Assembly (NCBI GenBank): GCA_948144175.1 | Contig: CANXME010002486.1 | Coordinates: forward strand, 3,968,001-4,032,000 | Reading direction: 5' to 3' | DNA: 64,000 nucleotides | Source of the DNA: Closterium sp. NIES-65 | Lineage: Eukaryota; Streptophyta; Zygnematophyceae; Desmidiales; Closteriaceae | Shown here: positions 21,284-30,252 of the stretch, one piece after another | Layout of the letters: each line of letters starts with the position of its first letter | Numbering within the stretch: the first letter of the stretch is position 1 | The notes under the pieces: generated by a model | What the model was told of the DNA's origin: nothing | The model's database searches: none | What the model saw: the letters and a program-made list of their open reading frames with translations, nothing else | Translations under genes and position numbers: made by a program

Positions 21284-21525
21284 CTCAGCGAGGCCGAGGC
21301 GCGGGGCAGCGGAACACGGGTGGACGAAACGGCGGACCGGAGAACGGGTTCCAACGAGCAGCGCGAAGGGCTTTAACTCGAGAAGCAGCTAATGAAGAGG
21401 AAGCTTGAGACGCTACTTATATTCCCACAGAGGTAGCTGAGTCCTCAGAGGAAGACGCAGCCGTAGAGGAATCGAGCCTGCCAGGGGAGAGAATCGCAAC
21501 ACCAAGCCAAACCGCATCGAGAAAT

Positions 21526-24500
21526 TTGGCCGGCCCCCGAAACCGAACCGCATCTGGACAAATTTCCCGCTCCCGAGCCGCGCCAAATTCTGCGCCAACA
21601 GGTCGGCACGCCCCTCCTGGCCGAACCCAACCCACCACCACCCAGCCAACGCTCCCAACACCGCTGGAGGAAAAATCGCCAGAGGCACTGGCTGCTGATA
21701 ACACGCTTTTCGCGGCCGTGGAAACTTGGGACTTGACGAAACTCTGCGACACTCGCAACGCACCCCTGCCACGCCACCTCCCACAGGACATCCGCCCAAT
21801 TTTTGCGACTGCGCTGCTAGCCCCTCTGCTCCGACTGGCTGACAACCCAGAATCACTGACAGCATGGACAGTTTTCCTGTTCCTCGCACGCCTGACGCTG
21901 AGACAACACACTCCTCAAAAACCGGATTGGCCAGCAGTCAGAGAAAGATTACGACAGTTCTTGGCGGGGGAGTGGAGCGCACTGTACTCTGACTTGCTCG
22001 ACTCTCTGACCAACCCTCAAGCGCCCAGGCATACCCCCGACGACCTGGGAGTGATTGCAAGGGCAGAAGGCCTTGCGCGACGTGGCAGCCTAAGGAGAGC
22101 GGTTCTTGCCCTGGAGGCGACGCCGGTGTGCACCCCGTCACCAGCAATCCTGGAAGCACTACGCGCCAAGCACCCACCTGCTCCTGAAGCGCCCCTCATT
22201 TGGCCGGTACCTGACCCCAACGCCCACTTGACAGCCACCCTGCCTGAGTTTCTCAGAGTTCTGTCACGCTGTGACAATGGGATTGGGGCGGGCCCATCAG
22301 GTCTGACATTCGAGCATGTGCGAGAGGCGTGTCTAGTCAACCAGTCAGTAGCGACAAACATCCACGCAATGGTCAACACCATTCTGACAGGGAAACTGCC
22401 ATCCCCAGTCGCCAGGCTCCTCACAGCGTCTCGCCTATTGGCTCTCTCCAAACCAGACGGAGGGACAAGGCCGATCGCTATTGGTGAAAGCATCACCAGA
22501 CTCGCCGCCAAAACAGCTCTGATGTTGACAGCAGGGGCGGCAAGAAAATTCTTCATGCCACACCAGTTCGGCGTGGCGGTGCCCGGGGGAGCGGAGGCGG
22601 TTATCCACATCACCCGCGCCTACCTATCTGAAAATCCTCACGCACTAGTCCTCCAGGCAGACCTAGCCAACGCCTTCAACAGTGTCAACAGAGCTGCAAT
22701 AGCATCCGCGCTAGACAACTCGGCTCTAGCACCACTACTACCACTAGTACAGCTCACCTACGGGGCCCCCTCACCGCTCTACCTGGACGAGGGCTTCAAG
22801 CATGAGCCCCTGCTAAGCACGACGGGAGTTCGGCAGGGAGACCCTCTTGGGCCACTGCTGTTTGCAGCTGCAATCAATCCCGCGCTACAAGCTACAGCCC
22901 AGGCCTTCCCTACTGTAGCCTGCCTAGCGTACGCAGACGACGTCACCTTCCTAGGGGAGCAATCTACCTGCGTTGCAGCGTTCCAGCACTTCACTGAGAG
23001 CCTCATGCCAATTGGCCTGCATCATAACCCATCTAAATGCGCGGCTTGGTCACAGTCAGGCATCCCCACCTCTGCCCTACCCCAGGGCGTCCCGTTCACT
23101 GGAAACGGCGTGAAGCTGCTAGGCAGTTTCATAGGCTCCGATGAGGCCACAGCAGACTTCATCCGTTCAAACCTTAGCTCCATGGCGGCACCTCTTGGCC
23201 TGATAGCACGGATGGAACCTCAGCTGGCTGCCCTGCTACTCGCCAGGTGTATCTCAAGACGAGTTTCTTACCTCATCCGGACCACACCCCTCATGCATAT
23301 GCCTCTGTATGAGTGGTCCGGTTGGGGCAGGCAGTTGTTTGAGACTCTGTTAACGGCATGTGGCATTAGTCATCCGCGGGGTGATGCTGAGATCTCTCGT
23401 ACATGGTCCCAAGCTTCGCTGCCAGTATCACTTGGGGGCCTCGGAATCACTGACCCCGCGGTCGAGGGCAGCTACAGCTACCTAGCTAGCTTTACCCAGG
23501 CACAGCAGCTGCTCTCAACCCTCGAAGATAGCCAGCTGGGGCCCCTGACAGGGACACGGGTGCAGATGATGGGACCGTATACAGACTCCTGCGCTCTCTA
23601 CCGCTGGCTAGCTCAGTGCGAGGCAGACCTACCGAGTGATGCCGGGGAGCTACTACAGAGTGACAGGGCTGCTCCCACGGGTGTGAAGCTGCAACAGGGG
23701 CTAGCTTTGGCAGTTCAGGGCAGAAGGTATGCTAACCAGGTGGAGAGCACAAGGGGCATGACCCCAAACCCCAATAGCGGCCATACGCAGCGCCTTCTCT
23801 CTTTGTCAGGGTACGGAGCCGGGGACTGGCTCCATGCAGTCCCGCTCATGCCCTCCCTGAGGCTCGACGGTCCCCAGTTTGCCACAGCCCTACAGTTCAG
23901 GCTAGGACTACCATTTTCAGCCCCCGGCGCTTGTGACTGCACCAAGCAGGTTCCCATCCCAGACAATCGGCTTCCAAACCATCTGCTACGCTGCGCCACA
24001 GGAGGGGGAAGGACAAATACTCACAACGAGCTGAGAGATGAGTGCATTAGGATGGCACAGTACGCCGGGTTCATGGTGCACAAGGAAACGTCGGAGTTCT
24101 GCCCGGTCACTAGGAAGACAGCGGACCTCGCCATTCGTGAACGGTCTTCAGGGGCAGTATGGATCGGGGACGTCACCATCACTGACCCCATCAGCACACG
24201 TGACCCCAATGCGGTGAAAGGGAGGGGGTGGGCTGCCAGGGAAGCCGCTGACAAAAAAATCTCAGACTACAGCAGCTCCCCGGCAGCCTACGTCTCATTC
24301 GTACCCCTCGCAGTCGAGACTTATGGCTGCCCATGCGCAGAGGTCCCCGCTTTCCTCAAGCTCTTGGCTCACACGGCTGCACGCAAGCTCTTCAACGCCG
24401 ACCCTTCAACCTACCAGGCGGCAAAACTACTCAACCAGTTCCGCCAGAGATGGTCGGTCGCCCTTCAGCGCGCGCAGGCCGTAAGCTACATGGCCAAGTG

Positions 24501-24606
24501 CAACATGGCAGCAGAGGCCCAGAACCCTCTTGTCGGGGCCCCTGGCGAGGAAATGTCCCTGGGGGACTGTTTTGTGGTGCTCGAACCTACTGCTGAGCCC
24601 CCTTAG
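21526..24606 (+). CDS. Reverse transcriptase / restriction-like endonuclease, copy 1
   Basis: 1026 residues from the first Met after an in-frame TGA at 21406; the same frame is also open upstream from 19846. RT motifs are RPIAIGESITRL, LQADLANAFNSVNR (about residue 376), GVRQGDPLGPLLFAA, the catalytic AYADD (about 468), HNPSKCAAW and GVKLLGSF. The C-terminus has CDC, NHLLRC and THNELRD (about 803-836). The nuclease block ADLAI and IGDVTITDP follows (about 875-885), fitting a CCHC finger plus PD-(D/E)XK fold. It would nick the target and copy element RNA. Homology to copies 2 and 3 extends upstream of 21526 to about 21226, so the true start may lie further left. Confidence 0.88.
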   Translation: MAGPRNRTASGQISRSRAAPNSAPTGRHAPPGRTQPTTTQPTLPTPLEEKSPEALAADNTLFAAVETWDLTKLCDTRNAPLPRHLPQDIRPIFATALLAPLLRLADNPESLTAWTVFLFLARLTLRQHTPQKPDWPAVRERLRQFLAGEWSALYSDLLDSLTNPQAPRHTPDDLGVIARAEGLARRGSLRRAVLALEATPVCTPSPAILEALRAKHPPAPEAPLIWPVPDPNAHLTATLPEFLRVLSRCDNGIGAGPSGLTFEHVREACLVNQSVATNIHAMVNTILTGKLPSPVARLLTASRLLALSKPDGGTRPIAIGESITRLAAKTALMLTAGAARKFFMPHQFGVAVPGGAEAVIHITRAYLSENPHALVLQADLANAFNSVNRAAIASALDNSALAPLLPLVQLTYGAPSPLYLDEGFKHEPLLSTTGVRQGDPLGPLLFAAAINPALQATAQAFPTVACLAYADDVTFLGEQSTCVAAFQHFTESLMPIGLHHNPSKCAAWSQSGIPTSALPQGVPFTGNGVKLLGSFIGSDEATADFIRSNLSSMAAPLGLIARMEPQLAALLLARCISRRVSYLIRTTPLMHMPLYEWSGWGRQLFETLLTACGISHPRGDAEISRTWSQASLPVSLGGLGITDPAVEGSYSYLASFTQAQQLLSTLEDSQLGPLTGTRVQMMGPYTDSCALYRWLAQCEADLPSDAGELLQSDRAAPTGVKLQQGLALAVQGRRYANQVESTRGMTPNPNSGHTQRLLSLSGYGAGDWLHAVPLMPSLRLDGPQFATALQFRLGLPFSAPGACDCTKQVPIPDNRLPNHLLRCATGGGRTNTHNELRDECIRMAQYAGFMVHKETSEFCPVTRKTADLAIRERSSGAVWIGDVTITDPISTRDPNAVKGRGWAAREAADKKISDYSSSPAAYVSFVPLAVETYGCPCAEVPAFLKLLAHTAARKLFNADPSTYQAAKLLNQFRQRWSVALQRAQAVSYMAKCNMAAEAQNPLVGAPGEEMSLGDCFVVLEPTAEPP

Positions 24607-24764
24607 GAGCTCCCAGTGGAGGGGGGGTGGCTGGTGGGTAGGGTTGTAGGTTGATCTTCGGATCTGGGTTGCTGCTAGGTTGTTCTTTTAGTCTCTAGTG
24701 TTGCCTGTTTCTATTCTGCCTCGATCGTTTGTACTCACCCGTTATATCAATACAAGGACCGCTT
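24607..24764 (+). other. 3' untranslated region of retroelement copy 1
   Basis: Short tail ending ATATCAATACAAGGACCGCTT and then GA. The A-TATCAATA-x(3-4)-GGACC end is shared by all copies and is the likely RT start signal. Confidence 0.6.
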
Positions 24765-24787
24765 GAGAGAGAGAGAGAGAGAGAGAG
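24765..24787 (+). repeat. (GA)n between copies 1 and 2
   Basis: 23 bp of GA. It is both the 3' flank of copy 1 and the 5' flank of copy 2. Confidence 0.95.
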
Positions 24788-24832
24788 GCCCTAGGAGCTA
24801 GTCCTTAGCCTCTCCAGCACTATTCAGCCTAG

Positions 24833-24838
24833 TATATA
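24833..24838 (+). promoter_or_regulatory. TATA-like box of retroelement copy 2
   Basis: TATATA within CCTAGTATATAGTGCTCC, 45 bp from the 5' boundary of the element. Confidence 0.4.
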
Positions 24839-24897
24839 GTGCTCCTCTGCAGCTAGTTCTCTTCATTGTTCGGTTTTCTTCTCAGTTGTTTCTCCTA

Positions 24898-24963
24898 ACC
24901 GAGCGGCTCGCGCCGGCCGCCTTCGGCGGCCGACGCTCGACAGCGCGGCCTTCGGCCGCGCGT
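24898..24963 (+). ncRNA. Conserved double-hairpin RNA structure, copy 2
   Basis: Hairpin 1 is at 24915-24931 and hairpin 2 at 24943-24961, both with TTC loops. The paired arms are identical to those of copies 1 and 3. Confidence 0.6.
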
Positions 24964-25077
24964 GAGGGAACGACAAGCACACAACACACAGAGTTACTAA
25001 CAAGAGGCATACAAACATGTCAAGCCGTACAGCGGCCTAGCCGCGCAAACCACTAATGGCAGAGCCGGAGCCCGCGC

Positions 25078-26514
25078 CTACAAGCGGTGAGCTCCAAGGG
25101 CATGGAGAATGCCCGTCAGGGAGCGCCACAGCTCCCGGACCACAATTGTGCTTGCGCCGATCGCCGCGGCTCCAGATCCAGCGCGCAAGTGCCGCTTCAA
25201 GCTCCGAACAGCCTCACCAAGCTGTCCCGCGGCAGCAGCGCCTCCCTCTGCGGGCGCAGCCAGCACGGGCGCCAGCAGCTCCGCGAGCTGGTCAGCCGCG
25301 TCGAGGCATGGGTCACGCAGGTGGCTGCGAAAGGACTCGGGCGGGACAGCAGGGAGAGACGAGTGCGCAAGCACTTGAATCAGAAGCAAAGCATGCAGGC
25401 TCTCCGCGAGACGGTGAAGCTGACCAAGCGTGGTCTCAGGAACGCGCGTCTGCGGAGGCAGCAGAGCCGCCGCCAGGAACCGGAGAGACGCATCAGCAGC
25501 GTTCGGAGCCGCATCCGCGCCACTACCCGCCGCCACGAACTCTACCCCCGCGACAGGCGGAACAGGTGGCAGATGAAGGCGGGAGCCAGTCGCCGGCGTC
25601 GCAACAGAAGGATAAGGAACGGACGGGGCAGGGACATGAGGAAGAGGAGCAACAGCCGGCGGAGGGGCTACATGATGCACAGGCGAACGAGGAGCAACGG
25701 GCTCTGGAGCAGCCGGCCGCGAATTGCTCTGGCCCGGCGCTGCCCTCCCTTGACGTACGGCACGCGACACCTCCCGAGACACCTCGCGCTGGAGGTCCGC
25801 CAGCGTCACTGGCGGCCGATACGACCCGCCTCCACCGCGCCCCGTGGGGCCCCGCCATCCCCGACTGCCACCCGAGTGCGTTGGCCACTGGGCCTGCTGC
25901 TGGTAGCGCCGGGGGGAGTTCCGCCGGCGCCGAGACGTCTCGCGCTCCTGCGGTGGCGCGGGAGAATGGGGCCGGGACAAGCGGCGGTCAGGCGACGGGG
26001 GACGAGACGGCGGAACAACCGGAGCCGCAGGCGGTGGAACGGGAGGAGACTGATCCGCGCTCGGAAGAGCAACCACCGAGGGCGGGCCGCCAGTGGTGGC
26101 GGACACCGCAGGCGACGAAGAAGCAGACGCCAGCATCGGCACGCCGGGGACAGCACCGGCAGGTGCAGCTGGAACGCCAGGCCCTGGGACAGGATGAGCG
26201 GCGACCCCCCCGGCAGGAGCAGATGCCGCCAGCGGCACGGCAGGAACAGGGAGAACAGGCGGAGAGGGGGCGACAGGCGGAGCGGGAGGAGCAACCATCG
26301 GCTTAGACGGCTCAACCCCGTTCACGACGAGAGGACGTGCGGATACGAGGGGAGGAGTCTTTTCAGCGGCTACTAGGCCGGGCGGCAGAACAGACAGTGG
26401 CGGGGAACCCGTCGCCTCGGTCCTCGCTCCTGAGGCAGACGACGGCCTTTCGAGTACAACCGACGCGGCGCCAACGCGCATTGGCGAATAATCAGTCACA
26501 CCAGCAATCACCAT
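25078..26514 (-). CDS. Conserved antisense protein of retroelement copy 2, 478 residues
   Basis: Starts MVIAG, as copy 3 does from an internal Met. It has the same layout as copy 1: Pro/Ala/Val-rich N-terminus, RPPSPDRRLSRPHSPAP, SRRRRNSPRR, GGSRGWRGPTGRGGGGSY, PPVTLADLQREV, HLPPVPPVAGVEFVA, then VPETTLGQLHRLAESLHALL, CLDAADQLAELLAPVLAAP and VVRELWRSLTGIL. In the block 25360-25450 against copy 3, about 16 of 20 changed codons are synonymous in this frame. The protein is unrecognised; nucleic-acid binding is suggested by the SR and RGG parts. It ends 22 bp inside the sense ATG, as in the other copies. Confidence 0.78.
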   Translation of the reverse strand: MVIAGVTDYSPMRVGAASVVLERPSSASGARTEATGSPPLSVLPPGLVAAEKTPPLVSARPLVVNGVEPSKPMVAPPAPPVAPSPPVLPVPAVPLAASAPAGGVAAHPVPGPGVPAAPAGAVPGVPMLASASSSPAVSATTGGPPSVVALPSADQSPPVPPPAAPVVPPSRPPSPDRRLSRPHSPAPPQERETSRRRRNSPRRYQQQAQWPTHSGGSRGWRGPTGRGGGGSYRPPVTLADLQREVSREVSRAVRQGRAAPGQSNSRPAAPEPVAPRSPVHHVAPPPAVAPLPHVPAPSVPYPSVATPATGSRLHLPPVPPVAGVEFVAAGSGADAAPNAADASLRFLAAALLPPQTRVPETTLGQLHRLAESLHALLLIQVLAHSSLPAVPPESFRSHLRDPCLDAADQLAELLAPVLAAPAEGGAAAAGQLGEAVRSLKRHLRAGSGAAAIGASTIVVRELWRSLTGILHALGAHRL

Positions 26515-29500
26515 CGCGAGGACAGGAAGCGCGAGGCGATGGGCGGGCAGCAGGTAGCGGTCGAGGAGGTGGGCCAGAAAATGGCTATCAGAGGGAGGCC
26601 AGAAGGGCTTTAACTAGGCTACTTAATGACGAAGAAGAAAATGACCCCTCTTATAGAGAAGAGCCAACCCCATCCAGTACGGAGGAAGGGTCAGAAGCAG
26701 AGGAAGGGGCAGAGGAGAATGGGAGAAGGACAGGAGCGAGAACAAGGCGGTCCCGAGGAGAGGGAACGACCACCGCGGCTGGACCGTCCGATGGCAATCG
26801 TACGGGCGAAATTCCAACCGCACCATCACAAGCAAGGCCGGGCCGCACCGGGAGAAATCGGGCCGCGACGGCAGGGGCATCGGTGCGAGACAATCCCAAT
26901 CCCCCGCGCTATTTTACGCCAGAGGAGTTGGCGACGCGAGCAGATCTGTTCGCTGGCGTCGAGAACTGGGATATCCCAGCCCTCTGCGATAGTCGACAAC
27001 CATCCCTGGCAAGGCGGTTACCGCCCAATTTGTGCCAGTTGTTTTCGCTGGCGCTGCTAACCCCGTTACTCAACCTGTCACGAAACCCGGAAGGAGAGGC
27101 AGGTTGGCACCTACTCCTATTTCTGCCACGTCTGACGCTTCGCCAGACCTCGCCACGGAAACCAAACTGGCCCCAGATCAAGGCCCGGCTCCGAGCCTTC
27201 CAACGTGGCGAGTGGGGTCAACTGTACCAGGATGCGATCGAAGCAGTCAACACTCCAACGCCTCCACGTCACATGCCCGACGCAACCGGGGTCATCAGCA
27301 GGGCCGAGGGCCTGGCGAAACGGGGTAGCCTACGACGCGCTGTGCTGGCGTTGGAGTCAACGCCAGTCTGCACCCCAACTCCGGAAATTCTGGAGGAGCT
27401 TCGACAGAAACACCCGCCAGCCGAAGCAGGGGAGACGACGTGGCCACCCTCGCCTGAGTCAAAATTGTTCATCACCCAGGCTGACTTCGCCAAACTGTTG
27501 GGAAGGTGTGAAAATGGGGTCGGTGCTGGGCCATCGGGAACGACATTCGAACACATGCGCGACGCGGCAATCACGAATAGACGAGTTAGCACCCATCTGC
27601 ACGCCTTGGTTAACACCATTTTGGGGGGCAACCTTCCAGCACCGGTGTCGGACCTACTGACAGCTTCACGGCTCATTGCCCTGGCCAAACCCGGTGGGGG
27701 GGCTCGACCAATCGCCATTGGCGAATGCATCACGCGGCTGACTGCCAAAGCAGCCCTCGCAGCCATGGGAGAGGCCGCGCGGGCCTTTTTCCTACCTCTA
27801 CAGTATGGCGTAGCCGTGCCTGGAGGAGCCGAGGCAGTCACCCACGTGGCACGGGCGTATCTGGACAAGCTTCCCAACAGCCTCGTGCTGCAAACCGACA
27901 TCTCAAATGCATTCAACAGTATTTCACGGCAAGCCATCGCGACAGCGTTACAAGGACCAGAATTGTCGCCACTACTGCCGCTGGTGAAACTGACATACGG
28001 TAACGCGTCGAAATTATTCGTCGACGCGAATTTTGGATCGGACCCACTGATCCGCGAACGGGGCGTGCGCCAAGGGGACCCACTTGGCCCACTACTGTTT
28101 GCGGCAGGTATGCACACTACACTCCGCGACACTGCTGCAGCACACCCCCAGGTGCTGTGTCTGGCATACGCCGACGACGTCACATTCCTGGGGGAGGCGA
28201 CGGCTACTGTAGCAGCCTTCAACCATTTCACCGAGCAGCTGGCACACCTGGGGTTACGGCATAATGCGCAGAAATGCGCAGCTTGGAGCACACAAGCAGC
28301 AGTAAAGGATCTGCTGCCGCACGACGTACCATTCTCCCAGGATGGTGTTCGCTTGCTCGGAAGCTTTGTGGGGCCTGACAGTGGGGCGTCACAGTTCCTG
28401 TCGGGTCAGCTGCAGGAGATGGCCAAACCCCTGCCACTGCTCGAGAAAGCCGACCCGCAGGTAGCCTCGTTATTACTCACCCGCTGCATTTCGAGGCGTG
28501 TGGCATACCTTACCTCAACAACACCGCTCTCCCTTTTGCCGCGAGAGACCTGGAGCCAGTGGGGGACAGACCTGCTAGCGGCCCTACTCACAGCATGCCA
28601 CCTTCGCGTCCCCACCTGCCGTACCGAGCAAGCACGTGTCTGGGCGCAGGCGTCCCTGCCGCCGTCTTTGGGAGGGATAGGCATTACTGACCCGCTGGTC
28701 GAGGGTGTTTTCGGGTTCGCAGCGAGCTTCACGCAGGCGGCGCTTTTCATCGCATCACTAGACGGCGCTCCTGAGGGCGCGCTGGCGCAGGCGCGGGACC
28801 ACATGCAGTTGCCTGCTGACACCACCACACCCCTTCACACGTGGCTGTCGGAGTGTGAAGCATCGTTACCCGACGATGCGCGAGAAGTCCTGGAGAAAGA
28901 ACGGCTGGAGCGAACTGATGTGAGGCTCCAGCACGCATTGGCGCTAAGGGTGCATGGGAGTAGATATGCGGCGCAGGTGCAGGCGACGAGGGAGATGGCG
29001 GTGAACCCCTTATGCGGACATACGCAGCGGATGTACTCAATGACGGGGTACGGGACTGGGGATTGGCTGACCGCTATCCCGATTGCGGCCAACAGGAGGA
29101 TAGGGCCCACTCACTTTTCCAATGCCGTACGTTTCCGGCTGGCCCTCCCCTTCTCCACGCCGAAGATTTGCGACTGTGCGGACCACACAGAGATCACAGA
29201 CCCCCGCCTCCCGAATCACCTTCTCCGCTGCGGCACAGGCAAGCATCGCATCAACACCCACAACGAGCTGCGCGATGCCTGTGTCAGCATGGCCCAGGAC
29301 GCGGGTTTCATCGTTCACAGAGAATCCTCAGCGCACTGCCCCGTTGAGGAACAGACGGCAGATTTTACAATGACGGACAGAAGCAGTGGGGCCGTCTATG
29401 TATGTGATGTCACCATCACCGACCCCATCAGCACAAGGGACCCGGAGGCACAGAAGGGCAGGGGCTGGGCGGCCCGGGAGCAAGCGGACAAGAAAATCCA

Positions 29501-29837
29501 GCACTATGCCTCCCTACCAGAGACGGTGACCTTCCTCCCCCTGGCTGTGGACACCTATGGCTGCCCGTGTGCGGAGGTCCCAGCCTTTTTGAAGCTCTTA
29601 GCGGACACTGCAGCTCGGCGACACTTCAACGCCGACTCTAAATCGTTCTATGCTGCAAAGTTCCTGCACCAGTTCAGGCAGCGCTGGTCTGTGGCCCTGC
29701 AAAGGGCCCAATCTGTAGGCCTCCTGCTAAAGCTTGGGGAGGCGGCGGCGGTTGAGAACCCGCCGGTGGGAGGAATTGGGGATGAGTTGCATCTAGGGGA
29801 CTGCTTTGCAGTGATTGAGCCCCTCGTAGAGCTGTAG
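26337..29837 (+). CDS. Reverse transcriptase / restriction-like endonuclease, copy 2
   Basis: 1166 residues from the first Met after the TAG at 26304. The same frame is open from 25056 upstream, with only that stop. N-terminal blocks shared with the other copies are RQRALA and GGPENGYQREARRAL. RT motifs: RPIAIGECITRL, LQTDISNAFNSISR (about residue 519), GVRQGDPLGPLLFAAG, AYADD (about 610), HNAQKCAAW. Nuclease region: CDC (about 945), NHLLRC, THNELRD, ADFTM, VCDVTITDP, then GWAAREQADKK. All catalytic residues appear present, so this domain looks intact. Confidence 0.88.
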   Translation: MRIRGEESFQRLLGRAAEQTVAGNPSPRSSLLRQTTAFRVQPTRRQRALANNQSHQQSPSRGQEARGDGRAAGSGRGGGPENGYQREARRALTRLLNDEEENDPSYREEPTPSSTEEGSEAEEGAEENGRRTGARTRRSRGEGTTTAAGPSDGNRTGEIPTAPSQARPGRTGRNRAATAGASVRDNPNPPRYFTPEELATRADLFAGVENWDIPALCDSRQPSLARRLPPNLCQLFSLALLTPLLNLSRNPEGEAGWHLLLFLPRLTLRQTSPRKPNWPQIKARLRAFQRGEWGQLYQDAIEAVNTPTPPRHMPDATGVISRAEGLAKRGSLRRAVLALESTPVCTPTPEILEELRQKHPPAEAGETTWPPSPESKLFITQADFAKLLGRCENGVGAGPSGTTFEHMRDAAITNRRVSTHLHALVNTILGGNLPAPVSDLLTASRLIALAKPGGGARPIAIGECITRLTAKAALAAMGEAARAFFLPLQYGVAVPGGAEAVTHVARAYLDKLPNSLVLQTDISNAFNSISRQAIATALQGPELSPLLPLVKLTYGNASKLFVDANFGSDPLIRERGVRQGDPLGPLLFAAGMHTTLRDTAAAHPQVLCLAYADDVTFLGEATATVAAFNHFTEQLAHLGLRHNAQKCAAWSTQAAVKDLLPHDVPFSQDGVRLLGSFVGPDSGASQFLSGQLQEMAKPLPLLEKADPQVASLLLTRCISRRVAYLTSTTPLSLLPRETWSQWGTDLLAALLTACHLRVPTCRTEQARVWAQASLPPSLGGIGITDPLVEGVFGFAASFTQAALFIASLDGAPEGALAQARDHMQLPADTTTPLHTWLSECEASLPDDAREVLEKERLERTDVRLQHALALRVHGSRYAAQVQATREMAVNPLCGHTQRMYSMTGYGTGDWLTAIPIAANRRIGPTHFSNAVRFRLALPFSTPKICDCADHTEITDPRLPNHLLRCGTGKHRINTHNELRDACVSMAQDAGFIVHRESSAHCPVEEQTADFTMTDRSSGAVYVCDVTITDPISTRDPEAQKGRGWAAREQADKKIQHYASLPETVTFLPLAVDTYGCPCAEVPAFLKLLADTAARRHFNADSKSFYAAKFLHQFRQRWSVALQRAQSVGLLLKLGEAAAVENPPVGGIGDELHLGDCFAVIEPLVEL

Positions 29838-29927
29838 ATTGGCGAGGTTTGCAACCGGCATGCTTGTTATCTAGGCCACTATAACTTGCCTGCCTGTACT
29901 TGACTGCTATATCAATAAAAGGACCAT

Positions 29928-29928
<1 letters not shown>
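29838..29928 (+). other. 3' untranslated region of retroelement copy 2
   Basis: Only about 90 bp, ending ATATCAATAAAAGGACCATT before GA. Confidence 0.6.

Positions 29929-29984
<56 letters not shown>
29929..29984 (+). repeat. (GA)n between copies 2 and 3
   Basis: About 56 bp of pure AG/GA. Confidence 0.95.
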
Positions 29985-29985
<1 letters not shown>

Positions 29986-30029
29986 CCCTAGGAGCTAGCC
30001 CTTAGCCTCTCCAGCACTCTTCAGCCTAG

Positions 30030-30035
30030 TATATA
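30030..30035 (+). promoter_or_regulatory. TATA-like box of retroelement copy 3
   Basis: TATATA, same context as copy 2, 45 bp from the element's 5' boundary. Confidence 0.4.
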
Positions 30036-30093
30036 GTGCTCCTCTGCAGCTAGTTCTCTTCATTGTTCGGTTTTCTTCTCAGTTGTTTCTCCT

Positions 30094-30160
30094 AACCGAG
30101 CGGCTCGCGCCGGCCGCCTTCGGCGGCCGACGCTCGACAGCGCGGCCTTCGGCCGCGCGT
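30094..30160 (+). ncRNA. Conserved double-hairpin RNA structure, copy 3
   Basis: Hairpins at 30112-30128 and 30140-30158, identical to copy 2. Confidence 0.6.
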
Positions 30161-30252
30161 GGGGGAACGACAAGCACACAACACACAGAGTTACTAACAA
30201 GAGGCATACAAGGATGGCAAGCCCTACAGCGGCCTAGCCGCGCAAACCACTA

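Larger units (their letters stand above)
19557..24764 (+). mobile_element. Non-LTR retroelement copy 1, GA-bounded
   Basis: About 5.2 kb with (GA)n on both sides and no LTRs. The 5' region has a TATA-like box and two strong hairpins. An antisense frame covers 19868-21283. The plus-strand frame carries reverse transcriptase and a restriction-like endonuclease. The 3' end is TATCAATACAAGGACCGCTT, running directly into GA. Copies 2 and 3 have the same plan and size. Copy 1 is the most divergent of the three. The restriction-like endonuclease places it among the R2/CRE-type non-LTR elements, not the APE-type LINEs. Confidence 0.9.
24788..29928 (+). mobile_element. Non-LTR retroelement copy 2, GA-bounded
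   Basis: About 5.14 kb with the same plan as copies 1 and 3. The 5' end GCCCTAGGAGCTAG and the 270-bp leader are nearly identical to those of copy 3. It has an antisense frame, a plus-strand RT-nuclease frame with one in-frame TAG at 26304, and a 3' end ATATCAATAAAAGGACCATT next to GA. Confidence 0.9.

Noticed and set aside
19846..21408. Long sense frame at the 5' end of retroelement copy 1 (and the equivalents from 25056 and 30253) as a gag/ORF1 protein
   Set aside because: Most differences between copies change the sense residues and are silent on the other strand. The open sense frame is best explained as a by-product of the antisense gene in GC-rich sequence; only the part from about RQRALA on is conserved in sense.
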